Shown here piece by piece: positions 20,225 through 30,305 of a stretch of 64,000 nt of DNA. Below the pieces are notes generated by a model. That model was not told the origin of the DNA. It saw only the letters and a list, made by a program, of their open reading frames with translations, and ran no database searches. Position 1 is the stretch's first letter, and the number at the start of each line of letters is the position of its first letter. Origin of the DNA: Sphingobacterium gobiense (GTDB lineage Bacteria; Bacteroidota; Bacteroidia; Sphingobacteriales; Sphingobacteriaceae); the NCBI RefSeq assembly GCF_002980575.1, contig NZ_PVBS01000001.1, forward strand, positions 620,001 through 684,000, in the 5' to 3' direction. The position numbers were made by a program, and so were the translations under genes.

Positions 20225-20860
20225 CTATTTATCTAAAAAGTTAAGTTTCTGTGAAAACATTTTTTGTTGCCGTTCCATATCCGACGCTGTTATTTCATGA
20301 CGGTTCCATAGTTCGAAAAAACATTTTGCCGTTGCACTGGCATCCTGTTCTGCCTCATGAATTTCCGTTAGTGGGTTGTCGAATAGGTATTCGTGAAGCT
20401 GTGGAAGTCGGAAATACGTAATCGAAGGGTTGGCGACGTACTTTTCGCTATCGAGCATAGTGCAAAAAAAAGACTGGTGGATGAATGGATTCTTGAGGTT
20501 CGCTCTGTAATAATCCGCGCTTAGTACTTGGACGTCCAACTCGACAAAGTGACCGATGATAAGTGGTTTATATTTTTGTATGTCGTGAGCCAACTTACGC
20601 AACACTTCTTTCCTTTTATCTCCGTGCTGTTTCAAAAAGGTGCTCGTGATACCGTGCACGTCGTAAGAAGAAGGCGTAATGTCAATATCGTTTTCATAAA
20701 TATATTTACTTGTACGTTTTATCTCGACGCCGCTGGCTTCATAAACAATCCAAGCTACCTGGATGACATGTGGCCAATTTTTTTCATCGGAATAGGGCCG
20801 ATTCCAACGTTGGGGGATACCGGAGGTTTCTGTATCGATAAATAATAGATGGGTTTTCAA
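20225..20860 (-). CDS. DEDDh 3'-5' exonuclease (DnaQ-like)
   Basis: A 211-residue exonuclease-fold protein. Exo I is FIDTETSGIP (D and E metal ligands), the middle motif is GHFVELDVQVL with an aspartate, and Exo III is HEAEQDASATAKCF with the general-base histidine four residues before the aspartate. It is a stand-alone domain without polymerase or BRCT parts, so probably a DNA or RNA trimming enzyme rather than the replicative epsilon subunit. It precedes the cNMP-CBS-DUF294 gene by 30 bp and is probably co-transcribed with it. Confidence 0.87.
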   Translation of the reverse strand: MKTHLLFIDTETSGIPQRWNRPYSDEKNWPHVIQVAWIVYEASGVEIKRTSKYIYENDIDITPSSYDVHGITSTFLKQHGDKRKEVLRKLAHDIQKYKPLIIGHFVELDVQVLSADYYRANLKNPFIHQSFFCTMLDSEKYVANPSITYFRLPQLHEYLFDNPLTEIHEAEQDASATAKCFFELWNRHEITASDMERQQKMFSQKLNFLDK

Positions 20861-20944
20861 AAACGTGATGATTTATTCGACATAAATAAAGCAACTTGAT
20901 ATGATTCAATTGCTGCGTACTAAGATAAGGACTGTTTGTATATT

Positions 20945-20979
20945 AAACAACAAAAGCCTTCCGTCAATAAGGAAAGCTT
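20945..20979 (-). terminator. Terminator of tRNA-Pro
   Basis: On the minus strand AAGCTTTCC pairs with GGAAGGCTT (one G-T pair) and is followed by TTGTTGTTT. It lies 10 bp past the tRNA 3' end. Confidence 0.75.
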
Positions 20980-20988
20980 TATCATCTG

Positions 20989-21062
20989 TCGGGATGGCCG
21001 GATTCGAACCGACGACCTCCAGCACCCCATGCTGGCGCGATACCGGGCTACGCTACATCCCG
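20989..21062 (-). tRNA. tRNA-Pro (GGG)
   Basis: A 74-nt cloverleaf without encoded CCA. Acceptor CGGGATG pairs with CATCCCG. The anticodon stem is CCAGC/GCTGG around loop ATGGGGT (anticodon GGG), and the T arm has GGTTCGAATCC. Discriminator A. Confidence 0.95.
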
Positions 21063-21176
21063 CGTACTTCAGGGGCAAACCTAAATAAATTTATTTTTAT
21101 ATGCAATATGAATTGCATCTGCATGTAAAATAAATTATTCATGTCAATAAATAGAATTTATTGCAGAAAGTCCTTT

Positions 21177-22358
21177 TTAAGGAATTTCCGCAATAAAGTT
21201 TCCTGGCTGGTTGATAATGTCTCTTTTTGCAATAATTTCCTGTAGATTAATTTCACCGATGACATATTTGAAATCCTGCCCATAAAAGCGTTCTACTATG
21301 GCGCCAAATTTTACCAGATCCAAAGTTTCTTCTTCTGCATACCGAAAATAGACCTTTAATTGATAATCCGTACTGTATAGGACTTGCGATGCATCTAAAT
21401 GCTTTTTATATTCATAACGGTAGCCATAACGTAATGCAGCAATATCCGAAAGAACTGCTGAGCCGGTAGGATGCCCGCCAGCGCCTTTTCCATAGAAAAA
21501 CTGTTCATCTGCAAAAGCTGCTTTCACTAAGACTCCATTGTATTCATTTTCTACATTGAACAGGATATTGTCGGAGGTAATTAATCTTGGTAATACGTAC
21601 AAAACTACTTGATTGTTGTTAATCTCTTTTGCGAAAGGCAAGAGTTTAATCTTGAATCCCTTTTCTTTAGCAAAGCGGATGTCTTGATTGTCTAATTGAT
21701 CAATTCCTATGTTAAGGATATCATTGGGGTCGACATAAATTCCGTAAGCGTGGGACGCAATAATAGTTAGCTTGTACTTCGGATCGAATCCGCCAACGTC
21801 TAATGTGGGATCGGTTTCCGCAAAGCCTAGCTCCTGCGCTTGTTTCAAGGCTAAATTGTAACTTTGATTTTCATTGAAAACCTTTGATAGGATATAATTG
21901 GAAGAACCATTGAAGATACCGCTTACCGAGTGGAGTAATTCATTATCGTAGTATTCTTCTAAGTTACGTATAATTGGGATACTCCCGCATACTGCACCTT
22001 CGTATAATAAGGACGTTCCGTATTCTTGTTGAATAAGTGTCAGTTCTTCTAAGTGATTGGCAATCATTTTCTTATTGGCCGAAACCACGTTTTTTCCGGA
22101 TTTCAACGCTCGCCTAGTGATCTCAAAAGCTGCCTCGGCATCATCGATAAGTTCAACGACGGTATTAATCTCGTCATCTCCCAAAATAGCCTCCGCATTT
22201 GTCGTAAATAGCTCTGCTGGCAATGTTCTCTCCTTATTCGCATTTTTAATAACGAATTTTTTGATTTCTAAATTTAATTTTTTTGTTTTTATAATATCAT
22301 ATAACCCCTGTCCAACCACACCAAACCCAAACATGCCTATGATTAATCTTTCAGTCAT
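21177..22358 (-). CDS. hom: Homoserine dehydrogenase
   Basis: It reduces aspartate semialdehyde to homoserine for methionine and threonine synthesis. The 393 residues include the NAD(P) loop MFGFGVVGQGLYD, the catalytic domain motif VSGIFNGSSNYILSKVF, and the lysine-containing GGFDPKYKLTIIASHAYG. There is no aspartokinase fusion and no obvious full ACT domain; the last 80 residues are a divergent regulatory-like tail. It lies 65 bp downstream of metY on the same strand, so both genes for the homoserine-to-homocysteine route share the SAM riboswitch leader. Confidence 0.93.
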   Translation of the reverse strand: MTERLIIGMFGFGVVGQGLYDIIKTKKLNLEIKKFVIKNANKERTLPAELFTTNAEAILGDDEINTVVELIDDAEAAFEITRRALKSGKNVVSANKKMIANHLEELTLIQQEYGTSLLYEGAVCGSIPIIRNLEEYYDNELLHSVSGIFNGSSNYILSKVFNENQSYNLALKQAQELGFAETDPTLDVGGFDPKYKLTIIASHAYGIYVDPNDILNIGIDQLDNQDIRFAKEKGFKIKLLPFAKEINNNQVVLYVLPRLITSDNILFNVENEYNGVLVKAAFADEQFFYGKGAGGHPTGSAVLSDIAALRYGYRYEYKKHLDASQVLYSTDYQLKVYFRYAEEETLDLVKFGAIVERFYGQDFKYVIGEINLQEIIAKRDIINQPGNFIAEIP

Positions 22359-22423
22359 TGTAGTTATTTAAATGTTATTTGTTTTTTTCCTATATTATGT
22401 ATTATCCCATCCTTAACCATTAA

Positions 22424-23734
<1,311 letters not shown>

Positions 23735-23798
23735 TTATAATATTTTAATGTAATAAATATAGTGAATTAAATATGTATTCCAGTCTTTACGGAAGCTG

Positions 23799-23867
23799 GT
23801 CGTTCATAGAAAGGGCAATGTGGGAATAGGGAAGGAATGTTTCCAGAGGTAACATTACCGGAACGAC
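23799..23867 (-). promoter_or_regulatory. Candidate attenuator structure between leader peptide and metY
   Basis: Directly after the leader stop codon, GTCGTTC (23867-23861) can pair with GAACGAC (23805-23799). Between them the near-palindrome GGTAATGTTACC (23859-23848) can fold on itself. Its right half ATGTTACC (23855-23848) is also perfectly complementary to GGTAACAT inside the leader ORF (23915-23908), just before the Cys codons. These pairings are mutually exclusive, as expected for ribosome-controlled attenuation. No strong U tract follows, so translation control is as likely as termination. Confidence 0.45.
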
Positions 23868-23962
23868 TAACGCATTCGCATAGACATACACGTACAACAG
23901 CAATCAGATGTTACCGAGCGAAATAGTGTATTCTCAGAAGTGCTTAGTTTAAATGTTTCCAT
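23867..23962 (-). CDS. Cys/Met-rich leader peptide of the metY-hom operon
   Basis: A 31-codon ORF that starts about 10 nt after the SAM-I aptamer and ends with residues CCCTCMSMRMR: four Cys and three Met among the last eleven residues. Such end-loaded codons for the pathway's own amino acids are the hallmark of attenuation leader peptides. The ATG at 23962 is preceded by an A-rich stretch (AATAATAAGACA) typical of translation starts here. The frame is open further upstream into the aptamer, but that part is not considered coding. The peptide has no other recognisable domain. Confidence 0.6.
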   Translation of the reverse strand: METFKLSTSENTLFRSVTSDCCCTCMSMRMR

Positions 23963-23972
23963 TGTCTTATTA

Positions 23973-24082
23973 TTTATATATTCCAAAACGATATTGTTTT
24001 GGACAGGATTTGGCACCTTTTCAATTTCTCTTGCTGGTTGCCAGTGGGTCATTGAGCCAGTCTCTCGCCACTTCTTTATAAA
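23973..24082 (-). promoter_or_regulatory. SAM-I (S-box) riboswitch
   Basis: The minus strand shows the S-box core in order: GAGAGACTGGCTCAATGACC, then ACTGGCAACC, then AAGGTGCCAAATCC, matching the conserved S-box blocks. A strong P4-like hairpin TCCAAAAC / GTTTTGGA follows. The P1 helix is short (TTTATA 24082-24077 with TATAAA 23978-23973), and its 3' strand lies just before the leader-peptide ATG. It senses S-adenosylmethionine and should lower expression of metY-hom when SAM is high. Confidence 0.9.
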
Positions 24083-24138
24083 CCAAGACCTAACACGATG
24101 CGAGGCGTTGATTAGTATACTTCAATAAGAGTATAGCA

Positions 24139-24146
24139 CAAATATA
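24139..24146 (-). promoter_or_regulatory. Promoter -7 box of the metY-hom leader
   Basis: Minus-strand TATATTTG, a perfect -7 box, about 50 nt upstream of the riboswitch P1. No TTG is seen at the ideal -33 distance. It lies after the terminator of the tRNA-Phe genes, so the metY leader is a separate transcript. Confidence 0.6.
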
Positions 24147-24169
24147 GCAATTAACGACAAAAAGTAAAA

Positions 24170-24209
24170 ATAAAAATAAAAAAAGCCTTTCCGATTTGGA
24201 AAGGCTTTT
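24170..24209 (-). terminator. Terminator of the tRNA-Phe pair
   Basis: Minus strand AAAAGCCTTTCC / GGAAAGGCTTTT (24209-24198 and 24192-24181), 5-nt loop, followed by a T-rich tail. It starts 2 bp after the tRNA 3' end. Confidence 0.9.
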
Positions 24210-24210
24210 G

Positions 24211-24283
24211 TGGTGCCAGCTGGATTCGAACCAGCGACACAAGGATTTTCAGTCCTTTGCTCTACCAACTGAGCTATGGCACC
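24211..24283 (-). tRNA. tRNA-Phe (GAA), copy 1
   Basis: A 73-nt cloverleaf. Acceptor GGTGCCA/TGGCACC, D arm AGCTCAGTTGGTAGAGC, anticodon stem AAGGA/TCCTT with loop CTGAAAA (anticodon GAA), T arm GCTGGTTCGAATCCAGC, discriminator A, CCA not encoded. Confidence 0.96.
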
Positions 24284-24322
24284 TTTAAGTTTTTGTTTGT
24301 AATCTGTTACTTTCAGATTTTG

Positions 24323-24395
24323 TGGTGCCAGCTGGATTCGAACCAGCGACACAAGGATTTTCAGTCCTTTGCTCTACCAACTGAGCTATGGCACC
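24323..24395 (-). tRNA. tRNA-Phe (GAA), copy 2
   Basis: Identical over all 73 nt to the copy at 24211-24283 and 39 bp upstream of it on the same strand. One promoter and one terminator appear to serve both copies. Confidence 0.96.
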
Positions 24396-24427
24396 TTCCA
24401 CAATCGGTTTTTCCTTCGATTGCGTTG

Positions 24428-24435
24428 CAAATCTA
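24428..24435 (-). promoter_or_regulatory. Promoter -7 box of the tRNA-Phe genes; rest of gap empty
   Basis: Minus-strand TAGATTTG matches TAnnTTTG, 33 nt before the first tRNA. A T-rich stretch lies at the -33 distance. The remainder of the 24396-24704 intergenic region holds the mnmA promoter box and no other structure or ORF that I can see. Confidence 0.55.
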
Positions 24436-24679
24436 TGTTCTTTTTTTGAAATCTAAAACTTTTGTCTGCATTATTTTTAAAGTATTTTTCAACTTGTTGA
24501 TTCATATGTAAATAAAATTAACGTCCAATAGTCGTACAGAATGTCTGGATTATTTAACTATGTCCTTTAATGTATAATGACATTCGTGATACTTATTAGC
24601 CTTCACATTTCATTATTATGGACATTTCTGGATGAAGATAAAATTACATCAAATAAACACTGCTCTGTGCCAAATAAGC

Positions 24680-24687
24680 TATCTTTG
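24680..24687 (+). promoter_or_regulatory. Promoter -7 box of mnmA
   Basis: TATCTTTG, 17 nt before the mnmA ATG. No TTG is found at -33. Confidence 0.5.
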
Positions 24688-24704
24688 CACTTCACAAAAT
24701 TGTT

Positions 24705-25796
24705 ATGAGTAAAAAAGGCAGGGTATTGGTCGCAATGAGTGGTGGAGTAGATAGTTCCGTAGCGGCCATTATGTTACATGAGCAGGGTTATGAGGTTATC
24801 GGCATTACCATGAAAACGTGGGATTATGCCTCGGCCGGAGGGTCATCTAAGGAGACAGGTTGCTGTAGCTTGGACAGTATTAACGATGCTAGGGCATTGG
24901 CTGTGGGGTATGGTTTTCCACATTATATATTGGATATACGGGATGAGTTTGGCGATTTCGTCATCGATAATTTTGTTGATGAATACGTCGCTGGGCGTAC
25001 ACCTAATCCTTGTGTGCTTTGCAATACCCATATCAAATGGTCGGCGTTGATGAAGCGAGCAGATAAGCTAGACTGTGAGTTTATAGCAACTGGACATTAT
25101 GCAAATATCCGTATGCACGATAATGGACGTTACGTGATATCAAAAGGGCGTGATGAAAATAAAGACCAGTCGTATGTGCTATGGGGGGTATCGCAAGAAA
25201 ACCTAGCTCGTACGCAGTTCCCATTAGGTAATTTTACCAAACATGAGATCCGGCAAATGGCATTGGAGATGGGGCAGGAGGAACTAGCTAAAAAATCCGA
25301 AAGCTATGAGATTTGCTTTGTGCCAGATAACGATTATAGGGCTTTTTTGCGTCATAAACGACCTATGCTCGACGATGAAATTGGACCAGGGAATTTTGTA
25401 TTGTCCGACGGCACGGTAGTTGGACAGCATATAGGCTATCCCTATTTTACCATTGGCCAGCGTAAAGGATTAGGTATCGCGTTAGGTAAACCGATGTTCG
25501 TAATTGAGATATTACCGGAAAGTAATACGGTAGTTCTAGGTGAGGAACGTGAGCTGGAAAAATCGCAAGCTTTTGTGCGCGATATCAACTTGATCAAATA
25601 TGCTTCTATAGAGCAACCAATGGAATCCATAACGAAAATCAGATATAAAGATGCCGGTGCAGCATCGACGATAACGCAGCAAGGAAACACCATGCAAGTG
25701 GATTTTGCCCACCGTGTTAAGGGGATCGCACCCGGTCAATCTGCCGTTTTCTATGAAGGCAGTGATCTTTTGGGAGGTGGTTTTTTAATGAAATAA
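24705..25796 (+). CDS. mnmA: tRNA-specific 2-thiouridylase
   Basis: It adds sulfur to U34 of tRNAs for Lys, Glu and Gln in the cytosol. The 363 residues start with the ATP pyrophosphatase loop MSGGVDSSVAA. The catalytic cysteine pair is in TPNPCVLCNTHIKW and SYEICFVPDNDY. A C-terminal beta domain ends GQSAVFYEGSDLLGGGFL, the family signature. It is monocistronic, facing the gapA operon across a shared terminator whose left arm includes the mnmA stop codon. Confidence 0.95.
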   Translation: MSKKGRVLVAMSGGVDSSVAAIMLHEQGYEVIGITMKTWDYASAGGSSKETGCCSLDSINDARALAVGYGFPHYILDIRDEFGDFVIDNFVDEYVAGRTPNPCVLCNTHIKWSALMKRADKLDCEFIATGHYANIRMHDNGRYVISKGRDENKDQSYVLWGVSQENLARTQFPLGNFTKHEIRQMALEMGQEELAKKSESYEICFVPDNDYRAFLRHKRPMLDDEIGPGNFVLSDGTVVGQHIGYPYFTIGQRKGLGIALGKPMFVIEILPESNTVVLGEERELEKSQAFVRDINLIKYASIEQPMESITKIRYKDAGAASTITQQGNTMQVDFAHRVKGIAPGQSAVFYEGSDLLGGGFLMK

Positions 25797-25829
25797 AGAA
25801 AGGCTTGCATGCGCAAGCCTTTCTTTATT
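25792..25829. terminator. Bidirectional terminator between mnmA and gapA
   Basis: A 17-bp perfect stem (25792-25808 and 25813-25829; core AGGCTTGC / GCAAGCCT) with loop ATGC and A/T-rich flanks on both strands. It ends both converging units. Confidence 0.92.
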
Positions 25830-25837
25830 TTAAGCGG

Positions 25838-27690
<1,853 letters not shown>

Positions 27691-27753
27691 TATAATATAT
27701 CTAAGATGAACTTCAAAGCTCGCTTAAAAAGTCAAAAATAAAAAAATGAATCC

Positions 27754-28749
27754 TTATAAAGCCATTATTTTTGCAATTTCAACAAGGTCCTCATTTAGCT
27801 TTAGCTCTTTTTTACTAAGTGCTTCTTCTAAAGGAGTAGTAACGATTTCTGAGCCACGAACGCCGACGGTTGCCCTTGTATTACCTTTTAAAAGCTCGTT
27901 GACCGCTGCGTAGCCCATACGAGTTGCTAATACTCTATCAGCACTACTAGGGGCGCCGCCTCGTTGTAGATGGCCTAATATACTAACTTTTGTATCATAA
28001 TAACCAACTTTTTCTTGGACACATCTCGCAACGTTATTCGCTCCACCATTTTTATCGCCTTCTGCGACAATCACAATCATAGACGACTTCTTTCTGTCAG
28101 CCGCCTGTTCTAGCATATCGATAAGCTCATCAATCGCGGTTTCCCTTTCGGGAAGAAGGATAGCTTCCGCACCACCCGCAACGCCGGCGTTGAGTGCTAT
28201 ACATCCAGAATCACGTCCCATGACCTCGATAAAAAACAAACGATTGTGGGAAGCTGCCGTGTCACGAATTTTATCGATCGCTTCGATAACTGTGTTATTT
28301 GCCGTGTCATAGCCAATTGTGAGATCGGTTCCATTCAGATCATTGTCGATGGTTCCAGGGATACACATCACTGGAATGTTAAACTCGCGTGAAAATATTT
28401 CCGCGCCTGTGAATGTCCCGTCGCCGCCAATAGCCACTAATGCATCAATCCCCGCTGTGCGAACATGCTCATACGCTTTTGCTCGTCCTTCCGTTGTTTT
28501 GAATTCCATGCAACGGGCTGTTTTTAGTACAGTCCCGCCCATTTGTATAATAGAACTAACCGATTGACTGTCCATATCAAACATGGTGTTATCGATCATG
28601 CCTTGATAGCCGTGATAAATCCCCGTAACTTTTTTGTCTTTATATAATGCTGTTCTCACAACAGCACGGATAGCAGCGTTCATTCCGGGGGAATCACCCC
28701 CTGATGTAAATACGCCGACTCTTGTTATTTTTTCCACTCGATTGCTCAT
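27754..28749 (-). CDS. pfkA: ATP-dependent 6-phosphofructokinase
   Basis: It phosphorylates fructose 6-phosphate to the 1,6-bisphosphate in the cytosol. The 331 residues include the ATP loop FTSGGDSPGMNAAIR, the specificity motif AIGGDGTFTGA with glycine at the ATP/PPi selector, and PGTIDNDLNGTD, whose glycine after PG-type proline also marks the ATP form. The catalytic aspartate is in TIDND. It is the first gene of the glycolytic operon. A GTGTA-N5-TACAC palindrome sits next to its -7 box, and a NUDIX regulator is divergent. The leader is very short, about 8 nt. Confidence 0.96.
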   Translation of the reverse strand: MSNRVEKITRVGVFTSGGDSPGMNAAIRAVVRTALYKDKKVTGIYHGYQGMIDNTMFDMDSQSVSSIIQMGGTVLKTARCMEFKTTEGRAKAYEHVRTAGIDALVAIGGDGTFTGAEIFSREFNIPVMCIPGTIDNDLNGTDLTIGYDTANNTVIEAIDKIRDTAASHNRLFFIEVMGRDSGCIALNAGVAGGAEAILLPERETAIDELIDMLEQAADRKKSSMIVIVAEGDKNGGANNVARCVQEKVGYYDTKVSILGHLQRGGAPSSADRVLATRMGYAAVNELLKGNTRATVGVRGSEIVTTPLEEALSKKELKLNEDLVEIAKIMAL

Positions 28750-28760
28750 TTTAGGTTCTA

Positions 28761-28785
28761 CGAATATAGTGTGTATTTTTTACAC
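28761..28785 (-). promoter_or_regulatory. pfkA operon promoter with GTGTA-N5-TACAC operator
   Basis: On the minus strand the -7 box is TATATTCG (28768-28761, one mismatch), preceded 20 bp upstream by TTA instead of TTG. The perfect palindrome GTGTA-TTTTT-TACAC (28771-28785) occupies the spacer 2 bp from the -7 box. The intergenic region is shared with the divergent NUDIX regulator at 28887. Confidence 0.68.
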
Positions 28786-28886
28786 TATTAAATTTTTTTT
28801 GTTTTTTCTGGATTATTGTGATAATATTGGATAAATATTAGCATACTTAAAAGAATCCACTTACAGATTTAAAAAATCACATTGTT

Positions 28887-29549
28887 TTGCAAACTCATTT
28901 CACCATAGACTGTGTAATATTTAGTTTTAACGAAGGCAAACTTCAGTTATTATTAACCGAAAGAAACGTGTATCCTTACAAAGATTGGTGGGCTTTGCCT
29001 GGCTTCTTTGCGGAGAAGGATGAAGAAATGGAAGATGCCGTAAAACGTATATTGTACGAACATACGGGGCTAAAAGACATCTTTATGGAACAACTTGGAG
29101 CGTTTGCTGGTGTGAAAAGACATCCGGAAGGTCGAATACTGACTGTTGCGTTTTCGACTATTGTAAAGTATGAGGACGTAAAATCTAAGATTAGACCCGT
29201 GACTTCCTATATGCGACAAGCAAAGTGGTTCGCCATAGATCAGTTGCCCGACTTAGCTTTTGATCATGCTCAAATCATTCAACAAAGTTTGCAGAAATTG
29301 AAACATACTATCAACTACTCAACTGCAGTTTACGAACTTTTGCCGGAAAAATTTACATTAACGCAGTTACAACAGGTATACGAAGCTATCTTAGGCAAGA
29401 CGCTCGATAAACGAAACTTCCGAAAAAAAATAGCTAATGCCGGATTCCTCAAGGAATTGTCCGAGGTACAGAAGGGTGTTTCATATCGCGCAGCGAGATT
29501 ATATCGATTCGATAAACGGAAGTTTCAGAAACAAATAAGCGCAATGTAA
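28887..29549 (+). CDS. NUDIX-domain transcriptional regulator (NrtR/AraR-like)
   Basis: A 220-residue protein with an N-terminal Nudix fold (residues 5-140) and a C-terminal winged helix (about 150-215: LTQLQQVYEAILGKTLDKRNFRKKI), the NrtR layout. The Nudix box runs GFFAEKDEEMEDAVKRILYEHTGL: where hydrolases have R-E-x-x-E-E, this has R-I-L-Y-E-H, so two catalytic glutamates are lost and a ligand-sensing role is likely. It is divergent from pfkA with a palindromic operator between them. The start is a TTG; no ATG fits. The effector is unknown, perhaps a sugar phosphate or nucleotide sugar. Confidence 0.85.
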   Translation: MQTHFTIDCVIFSFNEGKLQLLLTERNVYPYKDWWALPGFFAEKDEEMEDAVKRILYEHTGLKDIFMEQLGAFAGVKRHPEGRILTVAFSTIVKYEDVKSKIRPVTSYMRQAKWFAIDQLPDLAFDHAQIIQQSLQKLKHTINYSTAVYELLPEKFTLTQLQQVYEAILGKTLDKRNFRKKIANAGFLKELSEVQKGVSYRAARLYRFDKRKFQKQISAM

Positions 29550-29619
29550 GATTAGGTACTTGTCGCGACCGCCGCTGGTTAATTTACAGTGAGATTACAA
29601 TTTGTTGATAAATTTCTTA

Positions 29620-29649
29620 TTGCGGTCTCATTTTGTTTTTATACTTTTG
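29620..29649 (+). promoter_or_regulatory. Promoter of the efflux operon
   Basis: TTG (29620-29622), 19 bp, TACTTTTG (29642-29649), a near-ideal pair. It lies inside the region that the longer TetR reading frame would translate, which supports the start at 29689. Confidence 0.75.
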
Positions 29650-29688
29650 AACGTTTTTAGAAAAAAGTCAAAAAGTATAAATTCAAGA

Positions 29689-30294
29689 ATGGATAGTAAA
29701 AGGGAACAGATTATTCAAGCCGCTCTTAAAAGATTCTCTCATTACGGTTTCAATAAAACCGCGATGAGCGAGATTGCAATGGATTTGAATATCACAAAAG
29801 CCAATTTGTATTACTATTATTCTGATAAAAATGCATTGATAAAAGAAGTATTAGCTTATATATCAGACGAGATCCTTACACAACAATACCTGATTCTTAA
29901 GCAGTATGATGGCAGCATATTAGATGTTCTATGTAAGTTATTAGAGGTCAAAGCTGATTTTTTGAAAGATTACTATGTTCTTCATATAAATGAAAATTTG
30001 GAATGGATAAAAGGCCAGGGGATAGGTACGCTTTTGGAACAGTTCCATCAAAAAAATATTAAAATAGTAGCGGATTTATTGGAGCGAGCAGCAAAGCACG
30101 GTGAAATCGAAATAAATTCTATAGAAGAATCTGCCACATCGTATACCGAGATCATGGAGGGGTTAAGTCTTATCCGTAGTGTGTCTGATATGATTTCCGG
30201 CATGCCAGACGCACGAAATGTAGATGTCATACTGGAAAGTCAAAAGAAGGCAACAAAATTTATATTTAACAATAAAATAAAAGTGGAAAATTAG
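29689..30294 (+). CDS. TetR/AcrR family repressor of the efflux operon
   Basis: A 201-residue regulator. The N-terminal helix-turn-helix spans residues 5-50 (IIQAALKRFSHYGFNKTAMS, NITKANLYYYYSDKNALIKE), the TetR signature. The rest is an all-helical ligand-binding domain with no recognised specificity. The ATG at 29689 is used because the frame upstream crosses the promoter. It is the first gene of the unit with TolC 11 bp downstream, so it probably represses its own operon and is released by an efflux substrate. Confidence 0.92.
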   Translation: MDSKREQIIQAALKRFSHYGFNKTAMSEIAMDLNITKANLYYYYSDKNALIKEVLAYISDEILTQQYLILKQYDGSILDVLCKLLEVKADFLKDYYVLHINENLEWIKGQGIGTLLEQFHQKNIKIVADLLERAAKHGEIEINSIEESATSYTEIMEGLSLIRSVSDMISGMPDARNVDVILESQKKATKFIFNNKIKVEN

Positions 30295-30305
30295 TTTTAC
30301 AGATC

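Noticed and set aside
20901..21128. Plus-strand 75-codon reading frame containing MAGFEPTTSS
   Set aside because: It is the antisense of tRNA-Pro (20989-21062); this peptide is a well-known false translation of tRNA T arms.
23963..24052. Longer 61-codon version of the metY leader ORF
   Set aside because: The extra 30 codons fall inside the SAM-I aptamer; the conserved RNA explains that sequence better.
24122..24511. Reading frames on both strands across 24122-24511
   Set aside because: They lie over the two tRNA-Phe genes and their terminator; no family similarity or start context.
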